DNA of 64,000 nucleotides from Archangium_A sp035910535 (GTDB lineage: Bacteria; Myxococcota; Myxococcia; Myxococcales; Myxococcaceae). Positions 62,089 to 64,000 of this stretch are shown here, piece after piece. The stretch covers positions 32,392 through 96,391 of the forward strand of contig JAMHXF010000015.1 of NCBI GenBank assembly GCA_035910535.1, in the 5' to 3' direction. The translations under genes and the position numbers were made by a program. Each line of letters begins with the position of its first letter. Positions within the stretch are counted from its first letter, which is position 1. Under the pieces are notes generated by a model, which saw only the letters and a list, made by a program, of their open reading frames with translations, made no database searches and had not been told where the DNA came from.

Positions 62089-63288
62089 TCAGCCGACGAG
62101 CACCAGCACTGACTTGACGACCGCCGCGAGCAGCAGCGCGGCCACCGCGGTACTGCCGATGATCACCAGCGCCGGGCGCGTGTCGACCAGCTTCGCGCTC
62201 TCGCCCAGCATGCGTTTGACGAACGTGCGCTGACACTGCACGCGGCACTCGCCACGGATGATGCGCTGCAGTTCATCGGTCATCTCGGTGACTGACTGGT
62301 AGCGCTCGGCCACGTTCTTCTTCGTGGCCTTCTGCAGGTACCAGTCGAGCTCTGCGGGCACCTGGTACTTCGGGCCCTTCAACGTCGCGACGTGGAACCT
62401 CGGCGTCACGCTCTGCACGCCCTCGAGCACCGACTTCAGCTCGTTGCGATCTCCCAGGTAGTGATCGAGGTGAAGGAACTCGTGAAACACCACGCCGAGT
62501 GAATACAGGTCGCTGCGCTCATCGAGCAGATCGTGCTGCCCGCGCGCCTGCTCGGGCGACATGTAGAACGGCGTGCCCATGACCGCGCCGAGCTGCGTCT
62601 CCAACACCGTGCGTTCACGCGTCGGCGAAATCGTCTGCGCGCCCAGCGGCTTTTCAGGCGTGCGCAGGCGCTTGGCGAGGCCCCAGTCCATCACCGTCAC
62701 TTCGCCGTACGGGCCGACCATGATGTTCGCCGGCTTCAAGTCGCGGTGGATGAAGCCCTGCTGGTGTGCGTACGCGAGCGCGTTCATCACCGAGAGGAAG
62801 ATCTGCACGCGCACCGGCATCGTGAAGCGCGTGTGCGCCGCGTCGTCACCGGCCTTGAGGCGCTCGATGATCGACTCGAGCGTCTCACCGCGCAGGTGCT
62901 TCATCACGAAGTAGTAGCGCCCCGTCGCGTCGACGCCGACGTCATGCACGGGGACGATGTTGGGGTGCTCGAGCTGCCCCACCGTGCGGATCTCTTCGAC
63001 GAAGCGCAGCACGCGGCCGAGATCACAATTCTCGGGCAGTCGCTTGAGCGCCACGTTGCGCTCGATGTCGTGATCGAGCGCGAGCACCACTTCACCCATG
63101 CCGCCTTCGCCGAGCAGCCCGAGCTCTTCGAAGCGATGACGCTCCGAGGGCTTGACCGTCGGGTGCGGGCCCTCCCATTCGACACGTGGCAGCACCGTGC
63201 TACGCGCCGCACCGCCCGCCGCCGTGACGGCCTGCGATTTCGTCGGCGCACTCAAATGCGTCTTCTCTGCCGAGAGCGTGTCGGTCAT
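62089..63288 (-). CDS. Ser/Thr protein kinase with C-terminal membrane anchor
   Basis: The 399-residue product starts at ATG 63288. A polar N terminus of 50 residues is followed by a kinase domain (about 53-330): GEGGMGEVV (60-68), Lys82, catalytic His181-Arg-Asp183 (HRDLKPAN), and Asp201-Trp-Gly203 in place of DFG. GTPFYMSPEQA closes the activation loop. One transmembrane helix lies at the C terminus (LVIIGSTAVAALLLAAVVKSVLVLVG), so the kinase is cytoplasmic with a membrane tail and no outside domain. Unlike the other kinase in the window it has no sensor. TACGAT 7 bases upstream of its ATG suggests a leaderless mRNA. Confidence 0.93.
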   Translation of the reverse strand: MTDTLSAEKTHLSAPTKSQAVTAAGGAARSTVLPRVEWEGPHPTVKPSERHRFEELGLLGEGGMGEVVLALDHDIERNVALKRLPENCDLGRVLRFVEEIRTVGQLEHPNIVPVHDVGVDATGRYYFVMKHLRGETLESIIERLKAGDDAAHTRFTMPVRVQIFLSVMNALAYAHQQGFIHRDLKPANIMVGPYGEVTVMDWGLAKRLRTPEKPLGAQTISPTRERTVLETQLGAVMGTPFYMSPEQARGQHDLLDERSDLYSLGVVFHEFLHLDHYLGDRNELKSVLEGVQSVTPRFHVATLKGPKYQVPAELDWYLQKATKKNVAERYQSVTEMTDELQRIIRGECRVQCQRTFVKRMLGESAKLVDTRPALVIIGSTAVAALLLAAVVKSVLVLVG

Positions 63289-63295
63289 GGGATCA

Positions 63296-63301
63296 ATCGT
63301 A
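63296..63301 (-). promoter_or_regulatory. Candidate -10 box for leaderless kinase gene
   Basis: TACGAT on the minus strand is followed by 7 bases and the kinase ATG. It is a strict TANNNT match. Confidence 0.4.
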
Positions 63302-63405
63302 GGCGTCGCGTTCTGCGACCGCTGTTGAGAAACATTGAGCGCGTCAGTTCGGTGCGACAGGTACCTTTGACTACAGCGCCCGAGATCACGGCGCGGTCGA
63401 AGAAG

Positions 63406-63411
63406 TACGCT
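63406..63411 (+). promoter_or_regulatory. Candidate -10 box for leaderless membrane protein gene
   Basis: TACGCT lies exactly 7 bases before ATG 63419 and is a strict TANNNT match. No Shine-Dalgarno sequence is present. Confidence 0.4.
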
Positions 63412-63418
63412 GCGTTGC

Positions 63419-63844
63419 ATGCTGACCGCGCTCGTCCTCTCGTTGAGTCTCGGTGCTGAGCCTTCTGCGTCGAAGGTCGTCGACGCGGTGCTCATCGGCT
63501 TGAGCGGCGCCGCCGTGACTGCTGGCTACACGACGGCGGCGGTGTTGATTGAAGATCGCCCTGGCGGTCACCCGCTCGCGGTCGCCGGCGGCGCGGTGTC
63601 GCTCGGCACGGTGGGCATGAGCGTGGGGCTGCTCATCAACAGCCAACGTAAAGATCCCGGGTCTCTCGTCAGCTTCATTCTCACGCCGTTGCTCGCGGGC
63701 CTCGTCGGAGCTGCGTTGGGCGGCGTGCTGGGCCACTTCGGTTCAGTCGAGCCGGGCCCGCTTCGTACGGCCACGCACGGCGTGGTGATTGGGCTGCTGC
63801 TCACCGACACCTTCGTCTTCGAGCTGGCGCGCGCGCTCGACTAG
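63419..63844 (+). CDS. Small integral membrane protein, possibly cut at its 3' end by an IS element
   Basis: The 141-residue product has a short hydrophobic N terminus (MLTALVLSLSLGA, possible signal) and three or four further Gly/Ala/Leu-rich membrane segments. No family is recognised. The stop codon TAG is formed by TA plus the first G of the adjoining IS end (GAGCACG), so the natural C terminus may have been longer. The last residues before the junction (FELARALD) read as a normal helix end, so the loss may be small. Confidence 0.65.
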   Translation: MLTALVLSLSLGAEPSASKVVDAVLIGLSGAAVTAGYTTAAVLIEDRPGGHPLAVAGGAVSLGTVGMSVGLLINSQRKDPGSLVSFILTPLLAGLVGAALGGVLGHFGSVEPGPLRTATHGVVIGLLLTDTFVFELARALD

Positions 63845-64000
63845 AGCACGTCTCATAACCGTGCTCGGAGCGATCGACGGGAAGAGCGAGGTTTGATCTA
63901 CCGTCGCAATGCTGCTGACCGAAGAGCAGTGGCTCGTCATCGAGCCGCTGATTCCTGAAGGCGAGAGGCGTCCACCCGGGAAACGCGGAGGACGACCATG
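63844..64000 (+). mobile_element. IS5-family insertion sequence, left end only
   Basis: The element begins near 63844 with GAGCACG TCTCATAAC CGTGCTC (63844-63866), a terminal sequence that can fold back on itself. A transposase start follows at 63909. The right end is outside the window. TA or CTAG (63841-63844) at the junction would fit the usual target of the IS427 group, which is inferred. Confidence 0.7.
63909..64000 (+). CDS. IS5-family transposase (3' end outside window)
   Basis: From ATG 63909 the frame is open to the window end and starts MLLTEEQWLVIEPLIPEGER followed by a Pro/Gly/Arg-rich stretch, the typical N terminus of IS5 (IS427/IS1031-like) DDE transposases. Only about 30 codons are visible, so completeness and catalytic residues cannot be judged. 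Confidence 0.8.
   Translation, partial: MLLTEEQWLVIEPLIPEGERRPPGKRGGRP

Overview
The window is strongly GC-rich, densely coded chromosomal DNA from a bacterium that is most likely a member of the Myxococcota. The evidence is a CdnL/CarD-type transcription factor nearly identical in its core to the Myxococcus protein, lipoproteins with PDAG/VDAG linkers, two membrane-anchored Ser/Thr kinases, an FHA-TPR protein, a TIGR02996-type leucine-rich protein, a secreted fungalysin with a MYXO-CTERM-like tail, and a complete lipid A / outer membrane setting. It reads as core genome rather than a large island. No tRNA, rRNA or CRISPR array was recognised.

Layout. 1-5.9 kb: a truncated repeat-linker lipoprotein, a coiled-coil/beta-barrel envelope protein, ygiQ, a small lipoprotein and an unknown gene. 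6-14.1 kb: dnaE, two exported proteins (one a nuclease/phosphatase-fold lipoprotein) and comEC. 14.2-21.3 kb: cdnL, a membrane protein, an FHA-TPR protein, cysS, an SDR oxidoreductase and an M28 peptidase. 21.3-26.9 kb: uvrB and uvrC, separated by exactly one small element carrying a DUF559 nuclease gene between 42/43-bp inverted repeats, then a DUF507 gene and a small helical protein. 26.9-31.5 kb: tandem DUF3108 genes, then a lipoprotein esterase whose fold elements occur in circularly permuted order, coupled to a cyclic-nucleotide-binding-like protein and a tiny zinc ribbon. 31.5-39.1 kb: ppiD-like / maf / yggS on the minus strand, divergent from the rod-shape operon mreC-mreD-mrdA-rodA. 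39.1-43.9 kb: a zinc-ribbon/beta-propeller protein, a decayed VapBC toxin-antitoxin, a GT2 glycosyltransferase, a MarC protein and a PEGA-type Ser/Thr kinase. 43.9-47.6 kb: lpxB divergent from an MsbA-like ABC transporter, then a TIGR02996 protein. 47.8-58.5 kb: fungalysin, a CpoB-like lipoprotein, a metallophosphoesterase, an MsrB-MsrA fusion, a Uma2 protein, a DUF4173 membrane protein and an AAA/STAND ATPase. 58.5-64 kb: the two subunits of a methylcrotonyl-CoA-type carboxylase, a second kinase, a small membrane protein and the left end of an IS5-family element.

Two organisational themes recur. Genes inside operons are coupled by GTGA, ATGA or TGATG overlaps, and nearly all convergent gene pairs abut or overlap with no room for a terminator. 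Many first genes lack a Shine-Dalgarno sequence and instead carry a TANNNT-like box 6-9 bases before the start codon, which suggests leaderless transcription. Genes with a clear AGGAG-type site lack that box. The three observations most worth following are the permuted esterase, the DUF559 element that fits base-exactly between uvrB and uvrC and supplies the uvrC ribosome-binding site, and the leaderless start pattern.
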